This document shows positions 22,413 to 33,979 of a DNA stretch of 64,000 nucleotides, in pieces. The notes beneath the pieces are model-generated. The model had not been told where the DNA came from, ran no database searches, and saw only the letters and a list, made by a program, of their open reading frames with translations. A program made the position numbers and the translations under genes. The DNA lies in NCBI GenBank assembly GCA_030062745.1, contig CP099848.1:23252378-23316377 (forward strand), read 5' to 3'. The stretch is from Capitulum mitella (lineage: Eukaryota; Arthropoda; Thecostraca; Pollicipedomorpha; Pollicipedidae). Numbering within the stretch: position 1 is the first letter of the stretch; each line of letters begins with the position of its first letter.

Positions 22413-24172
22413 TCCTCCCCGCCATTGCCTCACAACCGCCCGACCCTACTACCGACCGCGCTCAGCTCTCTGCCGTGATGCTGCCCCCTCCCCTTCCCTG
22501 TCGTCATCTCGGTTGGTAGCGTTTATGCAGTGTCGGTGGCCGGCAGAGCCGGCTATTGAGCGCCAGCTGATGGCTTCCTGCCCCGGACGCACCACTTGAG
22601 AACGGTCCGACGTCAAACCCACCCGGATGTCGCTTGGGGCTGGGACGACATTACGGGAGCTGGCCTGACCGTGTCAGACATAGTGATGCCGCCCAATCAC
22701 GCGCGGTGGCGTACTTTGATCCTGCCGTCTCTCGGAAAATTCAGGCATGCGCTGTTGCCAGGCGGTGGCGACATGCACACGAACGAAGCGGAAGTTACGT
22801 TGGTAATTTCCTGCGCGCACAAAAACTAACAGCGCGATTGCAGCCGCCAGTCGGAACGGCAGAACGTCGATTGCGCCGGACAGTCGGCATCAGCAAGCGC
22901 CGCCCTGTCGTTCGTCACTTGTCACGTCGTGCGAGGCAGCAAGCTCTGCGGAATTCTCAGTGTGATCGATTTCACAGAGCCCTGCAGACACAAAAAATGC
23001 CGGAATGCGTCAATTAAAAGATTGACAGCAACAACACATCAAGGTCAAAATGCGTACTATTATTACTGCACGTAAATCACTTAAATTTATTACGATAAGG
23101 CTGACATATTAAAGCGTACAAAGCGGTATACCGATTTTCCACATGTTCCACTCGTTACTGTGTTGCAGCTGCAATGGTATGTCCTTGATTTCCATCGATT
23201 AATCGTTATCATTACGACAGACATGACATTAAATCGTTATGTCCGTTTTGTGTCTGACATGCTATGCTCACTTCCAAAGCGTTTTCGTGCTCTTTTGAAC
23301 AAAGATAAACTGGCCGTGAATTCGCTAAAATCTTGAATATCATGATTAAGTCAAACATGTGCCCTTGAATCGCGTCATGGACGCATCTGCTGCACATAAG
23401 GCAGCAAGGGAACAAGAACTAAAATTCCAGACAAACGTCCATTAATGAAACACTTATGACGATTGGGAGCAACAGGTATAAGACCAATGTACGGAAAACT
23501 GCGTCTGAGACTGCGTTTTGGTACACTTCAATATTCCAGAAATTGATGACTCAGACGAAGTCTTTCGTATTCCGGCCATCATTCACGAAGAGGCACTTCA
23601 GGTTTGATGCGTTGAATCACTTGCGGTAAAAAACGACTGCAATGATTGAAAACGGGCACAAAATGTGCATTACAGATACAGGCATCGTTAGGTATGCTGA
23701 ATACCATTTAAATGGTAACACAAATGTGGTACTTTGGTATAGCATGTGACATTACTAATGCCGAAACATGTCTCAAATACAAGCTGTTTTTACTGGCAAG
23801 GTATATCACATAACTGAATGGGAAATCCAAATAAACCAGCAGCTGAATGCTCAGTTACGACACGACAATGATATCTACCCGTGGTCTGTTCAACGTTCAC
23901 AGGAAGCAGTAACACAGCAGTTCCTTATTGTTCTGCCCCAGGTGAGATGTCGTTTGAACTTGACGTGTGACCTCCAGAGGGCGGGAATCAAGCCCACCCG
24001 GCTGGAAACGCCAGTCGCGTATCGGGCGCCGATTTCCGGAACGAGCCAAGGTCTGACGTTTAACGAGCCCCCACCGCTCGCCGCGCCGCCGCCGTCGGCT
24101 GTAGGAGGGTGCCTCTTCCCGTCCTGACCGCGCGTCATCAGGGGCCGTGACCCGACCCGGACCGGGCCTCCG
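22413..24172. other. No gene recognised
   Basis: No coding frame could be assigned. A segment around 23960-24060 has a weak tRNA-like B-box on the - strand but folds poorly. Confidence 0.45.
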
Positions 24173-24253
24173 TGACGTCACAGACGCTGACGCCGCAGCC
24201 GGGTGTGTGACGTCACGGACGGTGATGTCACCACGTCACAGACGATGACGTCA
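24173..24253. promoter_or_regulatory. Cluster of three perfect CRE octamers
   Basis: TGACGTCA occurs at 24173-24180, 24208-24215 and 24246-24253, with near-matches (TGATGTCA, CACGTCACAG) between them. The cluster lies just left of the first base of the segmental duplication. Three perfect octamers in 81 bases suggest a CREB/ATF-bound element or a short tandem repeat that happens to contain it. No adjacent TATA box or gene start was found. Confidence 0.4.
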
Positions 24254-25140
24254 TCACGTCCCAAGGGTAAGGCCGCCAGTTGGAAAGCGCTGTTGCGCTT
24301 AATGTCATAGCCAGCACACGGACCAGTCAGCTGACGGTGGTCGGCCGGCGGGGTCTGGATCTGCGGCCATCCCCCCCCCCAGCCCGCCGCTCTCCGGCTG
24401 TCGCGATCCTGCGGGATGGAGTCGGGCAAAACTGCGCATTAAAGTCGCACGTAAACAGTGGTTCTGATTCAACTCATTTGCAGCCACGGACAAATTTACC
24501 GTGAAACGTGAGAGGCGTGACATCATCTCCATTCCCGCTAACCTGCGGCACGTCCAGGTTCTTACATAACACGGCAAAACCCTGCCAATGCACCATTACG
24601 TGTCGGCATCACCGGCGGTCTCCGGATGTTGGTGCACGCCGCACGCTGACGTGCCTCAATTTGGCCGCTCGTGAGCCCGACACAGTTCGACTGCGGCCCG
24701 GATCGGGGCCGTCAGGCCGGCCGGCCCGGTGTCACTCTCACGGCTGCAGCCACGCGTTGCCAAGCCGCCTCGCTGGCGCTGCCGGGCCGTTTCCGCTCAC
24801 GCCCCGGACCTGACGGTACAATGCCGTCCACTGGGCGCTCCGGCCGTGAACGGAACCAGGGCGGCACGCGGCCACGGCTTCCATCCCGTCGGGCCGTGCT
24901 GTAGTCGGTCTCACCGAATCGACCTAAAGCTAGTCCCACCAAACAGCCAGTGGCGCTTGGCGAAGATAAATGGCGCGGTTTGATGACCATTCTTTCCCTG
25001 CATTGGCATATGTATGCGAGCCATATGTAGGCCTAACGTTAAATTACGGGCTCATTGGTGATGAAATGGCAACACCGAAGTGCAGGCGGTTTCACCCTTG
25101 CTGCGCTGTCCTGTGGCTGGCCCCAACACGCTGTTCTGCA

Positions 25141-25572
25141 TGCGGTCTTGTCAGTCTGTCGTGTAGTCGGTCCCGTGATTCCGCCCTATAGTCGGTCCCA
25201 TTGGTCTGTCGTGTCGTCGGTCCCGTCAGTCTGTCGTTTAGTCGGTTCCGTCAGTTTGTCGTGTGGTCGGTCTCACCAGTTTGTCGTGTAGTCGGTCTCG
25301 TCAGTCTGCCGTGTAGTCGATTCCGTCAGGCTGTCGTGTACTCGGTCCCGTCAGGCTGTCCTATAGTCAATCCTGTGAATCCGCCCTATAATCGGTCCCG
25401 TCAGTCTGTCCTGTACCCAGTTCCGTCAGTCTGCCCTGCAGTCGGTCCCATCAGTCCGTCCTGCAGACGGTCTCATCAGACTGTCTTGCACTCGGTCCCG
25501 TTAGACTATGCTGCACTCGGTCCCACCAGACTGCCCTGCAGTGGGCCCCGTTAGACTGCCCTGTAGCCGGGC
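25141..25572. repeat. 25-bp minisatellite (copy 1)
   Basis: The unit is GTCAGTCTGTCGTGTAGTCGGTCCC with many variants. Copy 1 has two more units (50 bp) than its counterpart at 51547-51928, showing active unit-number change since the copies separated. Confidence 0.85.
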
Positions 25573-26102
25573 GACTCAGGCTGACAGGTCGGCCGTCAAC
25601 ACGACTCCCGCCTGCCAACCCCCTCCCCCTGACGGCTGGCTGCCCCGCCGCCGGCTGGGGAGGGGAAGGCTGACACCTGTCGCCTGTGCCGGCCGCGGCA
25701 GCACCCGGCCGCGTCTGTGCAGACGTGAATTAAACGCCCGCTGCCGTGACGCGGCGCAACAAGCCTGACCTGTCAGCGCCGCTGCCGCCTGCGGCTCTTC
25801 AAAATTGTCCTGCCAGAATCAGAGGAAGCTCCGCTGCCCGACTGCCGCGTTCCGCCGTCTGCCGCCGCCATAATTGCCATTCGCACCAGGCCGACCTCCA
25901 GCGCTACGCAGCCGCCCGCAGTACCACCACGCCTGATTTAGACATAACCCTATGACCTGTCCCTTGCAGCGTCACTACATCCGCTTCATATGTCACAACG
26001 GCAGGGCACTAATCGGGATTACTCGCCATACTTCTCTCTGGCTCATCGCGATCCTGCGAGATAGAATCAGGCAAAACTATAGCTATATGTATAGTAATCT
26101 TA

Positions 26103-26138
<36 letters not shown>

Positions 26139-26141
26139 TTT

Positions 26142-27170
26142 AAGATTACGACATAATGTGCACGTACCAGCTTCTTCTCGTTTTTTTCTCCACATCTCAT
26201 CTAAACTTTGGATTTCGAGAGGTAAATTATAAATTAAGCTTCCAAGGTTCGTCATTCATAATGAGAATATTAGGTTCAAAAACATCTGTTTGAAAGTACC
26301 GCGTTTTGGAGATTTTTTCTCCAGCGTCAGGAAAATATAAAATGCGCAGCGAAACGACAAATAGCCGCTTACAAGACAAACAATTAATTGCGCGTGCGAA
26401 AACCATAACTGATCTCACACTGAGAGGAAAGAACTGTCAATTCCAATACAGGGAAAGTGTCTCACATGATCTCTGTGGTTTGTTGAGGCTCAGGTTACGA
26501 TCGCGACTGTACAGGGCCTCGAGAACGGCTAAGCGACGATGATCATCACAAGAGTGAATGGCGGTGGTGTGTCGGGCCCAGGGTGCACCGTCTCTTAGGT
26601 GCGTGGTTAACAGTCTAGGCGGTCTAGACAAGTGCACGGTTAACCGTCTACACGGTTAACTGCGCACCTGAGGGACGGCGCACCCAGGGAGCACATGGCA
26701 GAAAAACACAAGACATCACCAGACAGGTCATCGCCGACACCATTGACCGTCATTTAGTCATGAAATGATCGCCGTCGTTTAGTTATTCTCGAGATCCAGT
26801 ACATTCGTGGCCGCAACCCGAGTCTCAACAAACAACGAAAATCATGTCTGACACTTTCCCTGTATTAGGTCTCTTCTTTTCTCTCAGCGAGAGATCAGTT
26901 ATGGTTTTTGCAAGCGCATTGAATTGTTGGTCTTGTAAGCGTCGATTTGTCGTTTCGCTGCGCATATTATATTTATCTGACGATGGAGAAACAGTCGCCG
27001 AAACGTTGTAATTCCAAATAGATGTTTTTGAACCCAATATTCGCATCATGCATGAACAACCTTGGAACCATTATTTATAACTTACGTCTGAAACCAAAAA
27101 TCCGATCAGAGATGTGGAGAAAAACGAGAAGGTGGTACGTGCACGTTATGCCGTGATCTTTAATCAACGT
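26142..27170. mobile_element. ~1-kb imperfect palindrome (copy 1)
   Basis: Read on the - strand, the right half reproduces the left half from end to end. The left end AAGATTACGACATAATGTGC matches the complement of the right end, AAAGATCACGGCATAACGTG. The match continues through GGTTCAAAAACATCT, GCGCAGCGAAACGAC and TACAGGGAAAGTGTC to the centre near 26635, which holds nested GGTTAAC inverted repeats. The arms are about 500 bases with many substitutions, and there is no unique interior. (TA)n tracts flank both ends, consistent with insertion into TA-rich DNA. The arms have similar ORF-like peptides on opposite strands, which follows from the palindrome and is not evidence of coding. Confidence 0.85.
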
Positions 27171-27598
27171 TGCAAGAAAAGTCGTACCTAAGTCCACGAA
27201 TAGATATGTATATATATACATGTATATACATATATGCGTAATACTACATATTTCTCAAGTTTGGCTTTACCACGTAGCGCGGACGGGACTGGCCGACAGT
27301 CTCCTGCTCCCTCGCGTTTTTTCCCGGAGTTCCCACGCCTACGCCGGACGCCCGATCGGTCCTGTGTTTCGTCTCTGGGGCTGTTCTGGGCCGCCGCCAG
27401 GCGCAGCCTGACAGCCACCCCGTCCAGTGCCGCCGCCGACGGCCAGCTGGCCGCCGAGTGGGCCCGTCGCCGCCGACGATCGACGGCCGGTCGACAGCTG
27501 CCGCCGGGAGCGCGCGGCCCGAGCGGGCGGCACAGCTGGTCTGAAGACCTCGCGCAGCTGGTCCGCAGACCGAACCGAATTGGTCTGAGACCTGACAG

Positions 27599-27626
27599 AG
27601 CCGTATCCTGAAGACAGGATACGGCT
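27599..27626. repeat. Perfect hairpin, 12-bp stem (copy 1)
   Basis: The arms AGCCGTATCCTG and CAGGATACGGCT flank the loop AAGA. It is unchanged in copy 2 at 54010-54037. Confidence 0.9.
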
Positions 27627-28483
27627 GGTCCAAAGACCTGACGCAGCTGGTGTAAAGATCCCATGCAGCTTGTCTGAATACCCGGCTCGGCGGGTCTGAA
27701 AAGCCAGCACAGCGATCCCGAAAATTACCTCTAGCCAAGCACGGCTCTAGGTGGAAACTTTACGGCGTGGGATCCGACCTCCCATAGCCGTGTGCCCCCA
27801 CGCAGCCTCGGTCTCTGAGTCACCGACCCAGAGCCACGCATTCCCAGAAGCCTGATCCCACGTGCCTGGACAGGCTCGAAATCGTTACGCTCAGCTCACT
27901 TGTGAGCGAATCAGTAATCAGTCTGATGGCATTTCTATGTCATATAAACGTCGTACGGATTCAGAGCGTAATACTGGCTTCACGGTTCACTGCGAGCGCT
28001 GGAAGTCGAAGTTGATTTAGGCGATTCGCGTTTACCGTTCACAGTTTGCTAATGAGCTTGACGAGAAGGGCAGTTGCCTTTCAGATGATAATGTGCGCGG
28101 GATGCAGGAAGAAGCACATTAAAGATCGCATGTTATATTTTCACCAGCGCACACCGTGGTTAACAGCAGAGCAGCTCTACGAACACAGGCAGCCGCCGAG
28201 TGGCAGTGACTTGTTACGCCTGCTCCCGCGACACCGCAATTCGCCCGCAGAACACGGCCGACTCCGAAGCGGACAGCCTTCTCCGCGACGACACGGCACA
28301 CACTCACAAAAACCTGAGCATCACTCAGACCTCTCGACCGGAATCAGATCTCCGCACGCGCCACTGCAGAACAGCCCCGGTGCCGTAACACCAGGGGCCG
28401 CCGTCCCGGCCTCGGGCCCGGTCGGGCCGGCCTCAGCGTCTGACGCGGTCGGCACGGGACGCCGCGGCCGGCGCCGGCGGCCG

Positions 28484-28804
28484 TCAGTCGGCCGCCTCCT
28501 CGGCCCAGGAGCCGCGCGCCAGCTGGTCCAGCGCGTCCGACATGAGGCACAGCTCGGCGTCGATGGACGAGCCGTTCGACGAGGCCGCGCGCTTCACGTC
28601 TTCGCAGCTGGCCGACGCGCTGCTGGCGCTGCTGGCGCTGCTCAGCTCCAGCTCCAGCTCGGCGTCGTCCAGCCGCAGCTGCGCCACCAGCGCGCGCACG
28701 TGCGCCAGCAGGGCGCGGTTGTGCGAGAGCAGCTGGTTGGTGCGCGCCTCCGCCTCCTCGCGCGCGGTCGTTTCGGCCTCCAGCTGTTCCCGCAGCAGGT
28801 GCAC
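28484..28804 (-). CDS. NOS1AP: NOS1AP/CAPON-like, C-terminal exon (copy 1)
   Basis: After the acceptor CCATTCCAG the exon encodes 106 residues and a TGA stop, starting VHLLREQLEAETTAREEAEA. That helical stretch matches the coiled coil that follows the PTB domain in NOS1AP/CAPON, the adaptor that links neuronal nitric oxide synthase and Scribble-type scaffolds to other partners. It is in phase 0 with the PTB exon at 33149-33979, across an intron of 4344 bp. The joined product would be about 371 residues from the first good ATG. A Ser/Ala-rich tail ends in EEAAD, not the EIAV-type PDZ ligand that binds nNOS in vertebrate CAPON. The exon is very GC- and CpG-rich, unlike its partner exon. Copy 2 differs at three positions, all synonymous. 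Confidence 0.85.
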   Translation of the reverse strand: MHLLREQLEAETTAREEAEARTNQLLSHNRALLAHVRALVAQLRLDDAELELELSSASSASSASASCEDVKRAASSNGSSIDAELCLMSDALDQLARGSWAEEAAD

Positions 28805-29602
28805 CTGGAATGGAGGGCGTCGGTCAGCACGGGGACGCTGGACACCGGCCACCTCACCCGCTCCCGGCTGGACGAAACCGTCCGCCGGCAGGGTTTCTAG
28901 GCAAAAACCGACACGAGTGATTTCTTTTCTTAGCCAACCGGCGAAGGGTGCATTTGAGACAGGCCCTACTGCTACAGCCTACGTGCATTCTGACGGCAGG
29001 AGACTGGAGACGGCCATGCAGAGGTTTACAGGCTGGCGGCGCGCCGCCTGCGACGCAGCGGACACCTTTCCCCAATGGCACACAAAAGCAACGACTCCGA
29101 TCGGGTCACACCTTTACGTCGTCATCACAACTTTGCCACGGAACCCTGTGCACTGGTCAATCGACAGACATACTGACGTCACGAAGCAAAAACCAAGGAC
29201 CGCCACTGACATGACACATTCGCTACCTGGCAACGGTAACAAACAATGGAGCAGACACCAGGGAACGGGCCTGCCGTTTTTTGGCTCTTGACGCCACTTT
29301 TTCTCCGTTGCATGCAACCAATGCCTCCCGGTCTGCCAGTTCCAACCCTCTTCACCTACTTTTTCATGGGTTGCTGCGCTTTTGAAAGCCAACGAAAGGT
29401 TCCCGTTAACTATGACAAAAAGAGACAAGGACCATATCGATGTGTATATGCAGGGACATATGAATGGTAAAACGCCAGTGGATTCACCGGCCGTACTGAG
29501 AATCGAGACCCTATGTTAGTGACTGCGTTCACAAGCTCAAGTCGACTTGAACACGAAAAAGCAAACGGAAAACAAGAAGGCAAAGCTTTTTAGGTTTAAG
29601 CC

Positions 29603-29603
29603 A

Positions 29604-29660
<57 letters not shown>
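29603..29660. repeat. (TA)n microsatellite (copy 1)
   Basis: This is a long TA/TATG run in the NOS1AP intron. The copy 2 counterpart at about 56028-56115 differs in length and contains a TG run. Confidence 0.95.
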
Positions 29661-29662
<2 letters not shown>

Positions 29663-29746
29663 GTGTGTCGTGTGTATATACATGATTTTGACATGAGTTG
29701 TTGAACACACAAGCTGTTGAAGATTAAGTTATTTCGGAACAGACAT

Positions 29747-29864
29747 GAGTAAAACGGGTTTCATTCCATAAAACCCCAAATATGACGGCTTGACATGCCT
29801 TCGTCAGTGGGATCAAGCAATACCGTAATATTTGGGTTTTTACAACATCAAACCCGTTTTGCTG
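29747..29864. repeat. Short inverted repeat in the NOS1AP intron (copy 1)
   Basis: Arms of about 36 bases (GAGTAAAACGGGTTTCATTC at the left, and the complement of AACATCAAACCCGTTTTGC at the right) flank a spacer with TGACGGCTTGACATGCC. It follows a TA microsatellite and fits the end of a small DNA transposon. Confidence 0.6.
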
Positions 29865-30869
29865 ACGTGTACTCCAAAATAACCTCCCAGTTTAAGATTA
29901 ACATGCGTAAAAAAACCACTAGTTTCAATGAAACAAGATTAAATCACAGCAAACATGGAACGTCGAAATCAACATCCAGTTTTCTCTTTTCTGTTTCCTT
30001 CCAGTTGCGCTCAAAATAATTTCCTGTCCCGGATACTAAACTCTTTGATGACCTAGGTAGCAAACTACTCAGAGTTTATCTCGGCAGCAAATTACTCAAC
30101 GTTCAAAGGCATGTTAAAACCATAAGCAGATTCCAGCCACGTCTGTGTGCGAAGAAACGACTCTGAATCGACTCGGCTCTCACTTTCTCGGACTCGGGCT
30201 CGGTCACAAGTCTAGATCAATGTCGATCGAGCCAATCTCCGGCAGGCGTCCGGGTGTGAGCGTCACAAACCGACGAGGCCGACCGATCGCCGCTCAGGCG
30301 TAACGTCACGCAGCGGACGCCAACGCCCGCCACGGCCTCGCCCGGCGGTGACTCACACGCCGGGGGGAGGGTGCGCTCCACCGCGGACGGGACAAATCAG
30401 GGCCATTCCGGCGGCGGCGGGACGGGCCAAAAACAGAGGCCGAGACCCGGGACTCCGCCCCGGGGTACGGCCTCGGTCTCGGGCCGCCGCCGCCGCGGCG
30501 CACCCGGTACGCACGTGCAGCCTGGGAGCGGCCGGACCTCCGCTCCGGCACTGGCGGTCCGGTGACTAAGTCCGTGTGGAAATCCAGTTCCGGTGCGCCC
30601 CCGCTAGGGCCGCCCAGGCCGGTGACGTCTCCCCGTCCGGGCGCCGCCGGCCGCCGGCAGCGGCCCGCCGACCACCTTATCCGGATTCACCTCGCGACGG
30701 CGGCCGCGAGCCGGCGCTGCGCCGCCGATCGCGATCAATTGTTGCCCATGAAGGCGCCATCGGCGCCGTTTCTCGGGGCAGCCGCCGTGCCAACGTCACA
30801 ACACGTGCTGACCAAGCCCACTTCCACCGTTCCCGGGCGGTACCGAGAATGAGACGCACCAACCCGGAC

Positions 30870-31082
30870 CATGGGCGTAGCCAGGATTTCGCCGAGGAGG
30901 GGACCAGGACAACCCTAACCCTCCTTATACTCGAAATTCCTGGGATTTCGGCCACTTTATTTTCGAGTCCCTGAAACTTTCACTCATTTCCACTTTTAGG
31001 GTAAAAAGAAACGTTCCATTTTCAACTCCAAGAGGGGGGGGGGAGGGTGGGGCGGGCCATGACCCCCTTGGCTACAATGCCA
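30870..31082. mobile_element. MITE-like element with GGGCGTAGCCAGG end (copy 1)
   Basis: GGGCGTAGCCAGGATTTCG at the left pairs loosely with the complement of CCCCCTTGGCTAC at the right. Poly-G/C lies inside the right end. It is non-coding, about 213 bp, and resembles the element at 14091-14347. Confidence 0.55.
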
Positions 31083-31597
31083 TGACTCAGAGGCCGCCAA
31101 TCTTGACTCAACCCTGACGCCCGTTCTTGCCGCAAGCTCCCTCGTGACAAGGCCGATATCGGCAGGTGCTGCAACACCAAACTGGGCCGTGGGAACGACG
31201 CCAATTGACGAAAAATGAGAGCGTTTTTGGTACAAGGAAAAAACGACTTTTTGCCGGGCAGTTCCAGACGAATTCCGCAGCAAGTTGCTGAGTGGCCAGC
31301 GGAGCAGGCGTCCACTTTCCTTTCAGGCAAATGAAATTCCTTTCAGGCAATATTGTGATCTATGAGCAATCCCGTCCAGTTTTATATTCCCGAACGCTGT
31401 CAGTTCCGTTATTCCAAACAACCTTCGATTCCAACCCGATACACATCGATAAGAGACAATGGACACAGAACCGGCCGATTCCCGGCACACACCAACTGAA
31501 CGTCCAGGCTGCGCTCAGGACACACCGACTCAACGTCCAGCCTGCGCTCAGCGCACAATGCCTGAAAGTCCCGTCTGCGCCAGGCACACAATGACAA

Positions 31598-32063
31598 GGT
31601 CCAGCCTATCACATCTCACTGTAGGGCTGTTCCCGGGTAGCCAACAGAAGGTCCAGCCTATCACATCTCACTGTAGGGCTGTTCCCGGATAGCCAACAGG
31701 AGGTCCAACCTATTACATCTCACTGTAGGACTGTTCCCGGATAGCCAACAGAAGGTCCAGCCTATTACATCTCACTATAGGACTGTTTCCGGGCAGCAAA
31801 CAGAAAGTCCAGCCTATCACATCTCACTGTAGGACTGTTTCCGGGTAGCGAACAGAAGGTCCAGCCTATGACATCTCACTGTAGGACTGTTTCCAGGTAG
31901 CCAACAGAAGGTCCAGTCTATTACATCTCACTGCAGGACTGTTTTCGGGTAGCCAACAGAAGGTCCAGCCTATCACATCTCACTGTAGGGCTATTCCCGG
32001 ATAGCCAACAGAAGGTCCAGCCTACCACATCTCACTGTGGGGCTGTCGCCGGGTCGCCAATCA
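31598..32063. repeat. 52-bp minisatellite (copy 1)
   Basis: Nine units start at 31598 and then every 52 bases. The consensus begins GGTCCAGCCTATCACATCTC and continues through GTAGGGCTGTTCCCGG to TAGCCAACAGAA. The copy 2 array is 84 bp shorter and scrambled at its start. Confidence 0.95.
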
Positions 32064-32359
32064 TATCTAAACGAAGCACCGGCCGTGGTAACCCGCTACA
32101 CCTGGCCAGAGCACAGCTTCGGGCCAGTCGGCGATACCAAGGCCGAGCACCGTCCAGCGCGGAGCGGCCACGTCTGCATAGGGCCGTCAACTCGGGCCGG
32201 CCGGAAATCGCCGACCGGAGCACGTAACGACCGGGGCCGCAGCCGGACGGCGCCGCGCCGCGCGGGCCGCCGGCCGGGGCAACGGCCTCCGCCGGGCGGA
32301 GCACGAAAAACGCCGGAGAACGCACCAGCTTCCCTGGGACCGACTTTGCTAAGTTGACG

Positions 32360-33273
32360 TTTGTATGCTTTTCTGTCCTTGGGTAATCCTTTTCTGTTCT
32401 GTCCTTGGGTAATGAATGATGTGTTAAAAATAATTTTACCCAGTTCACCAGGCTGACAAGTAACTAATAATTTTTTGGGATAGTCTACCAAATCAAACTG
32501 TGAAGGGAACAATACAAAACTGGCCCATGATGGGCTATGAGCATGGATCTATCATGGGAGATGCAACAACTGATCTCACTTGATGCAGTCTTCTGGACAC
32601 AGTAAACCCATTTAACTGGGCCAATGGATATGGTCCATCCTGATATCTGGACAAATGGACATGGTCCATCCCTTTGACTAGACCACTGTCTACACCCCAT
32701 CCCTTTATGCAGACCACTGTACAGTGCAGAGCCCATCACTTTATCCAGACCACTGGGCATAGTCTACACTTTTATCCAAACCACTGGCCCTACACATGGA
32801 CCCCTGGACCCTACATATCTCACAGGGGCCCAGTCCACATTGTACCACAGACAAGCCACACTGTATTGTTACTGGTCTGGTCTGGTCTAGTCTCTTGTTG
32901 GCATATCCCACCAGAATCTGACACTCTGCCCTAGTATCAGACTTGGAGTTCAGAGCACAGACAGGGCCACTGGTGGCTGATGCTGAAACCCCTCTAGGAC
33001 TATGTCAAGGATGCCTGGTTGAAGGCTTTTCCATATTTGCAAATGCTTGTGGAGAATGATAACAGTTCATGCCAAAGCAAGTCTTCCTTTTCATGGATGC
33101 CAACACTGCTTGCTACAGATATCTGGACTAAATTAAAATAGATCTCACCTGTGACATTGCAACTTGTGTCTGATGCTGCTGCTGGCTGAGTTGCTCCTTC
33201 AGTAGCTGCCACTCATGGTGGGAGGAAAGAGGAGCACCAGCTTCTGGCAGTGTCATGACAGATCCCAGAGGAT
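32360..33273. other. 914-bp stretch with no CpG
   Basis: Reading every base, the last CpG on the left is at 32358-32359 and the next is at 33274-33275. The stretch covers the 5' end of the NOS1AP intron and the 3' part of the PTB exon. TG and CA are abundant, as after long-term deamination of methylated CpG. The flanking DNA to the left is among the most CpG-rich in the window. Confidence 0.9.
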
Positions 33274-33979
33274 CGGCCAGTGGAGATGTCAACATGCCAG
33301 ATGGTGCCGAGACATCACTGTCTCCTAGTGGAGGAGACAGTGGCTCCAGATGCAGAGGCCGCTGCAGGGTAGTGTCTATGACCTCGTCCACATCTGACGC
33401 ACCCTCAGGATCATCCTCATAATTCATCTTATGACACACTTCAAAAGCTTGACCAATGGTTCTCACCATCTTCAAGGCTTTGTTTGTTTTTGAGGCTTTG
33501 AAGACAGTGCACTTGAACACACTGGAGTTTCCATCTCTGGCAATGTAACTGAAGATCTTCATATCTTGAGAATCATGAGACACATAAAATATTCTATAAA
33601 TAGGGTGGTGTGCCAGAAGAAACTTACTTTCATCAGGAGATTTACTCCTTTTCCTTCTTTTCGTTTTGTGCACAACCTTGACACCACCTGTGCTCACTGT
33701 GATGGCCACTTTCTTCTTCTTTATTCCTCTCGCTTTGAACTCATATCGAATCCTCCTCATTGCTGAAACAATTTCCAGCCTGGTAGTAGGTCTTGGCAAA
33801 TCCAGCGTCCCTATACACTTTGCCTGGAATGTTATACCTTCTTCAAAGGCATCTTCAGGATACAGAGGAACCCGACAATCATTTTCAGCATCATCTTGGA
33901 CTAGATCGTATTGCTTTTTCGTCATTTTGCTGACAACAGTCATTTGCTTAACTGGTATCTGGCTTTTGAAGATATTCAA
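33149..33979 (-). CDS. NOS1AP: NOS1AP/CAPON-like, PTB-domain exon (copy 1)
   Basis: This exon encodes an N-terminal PTB domain matching NOS1AP/CAPON. Landmarks include [44 protein letters not shown], the basic [43 protein letters not shown] and [16 protein letters not shown] domains of this family bind partner proteins such as Dexras1 and synapsins. The first in-frame ATGs are at 33943 and 33925. The frame extends upstream to a possible acceptor (CTATTCAG) at 33980. The exon ends ATGTCACAG/GTGAGA at 33149, phase 0, leading to the coiled-coil exon at 28804. The region is one exon here although the vertebrate gene is split into many. A Leu at 33799 replaces the Val that copy 2 and the wider family carry. 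Confidence 0.9.

Noticed and set aside
23960-24060. Possible tRNA gene on the - strand
   Set aside because: A B-box-like stretch is present but the anticodon and D arms do not fold properly.
26306-27049. Two similar peptides (containing MRSETTN and RLQD) on opposite strands
   Set aside because: The similarity follows from the palindrome. The frames are short, with no domain.
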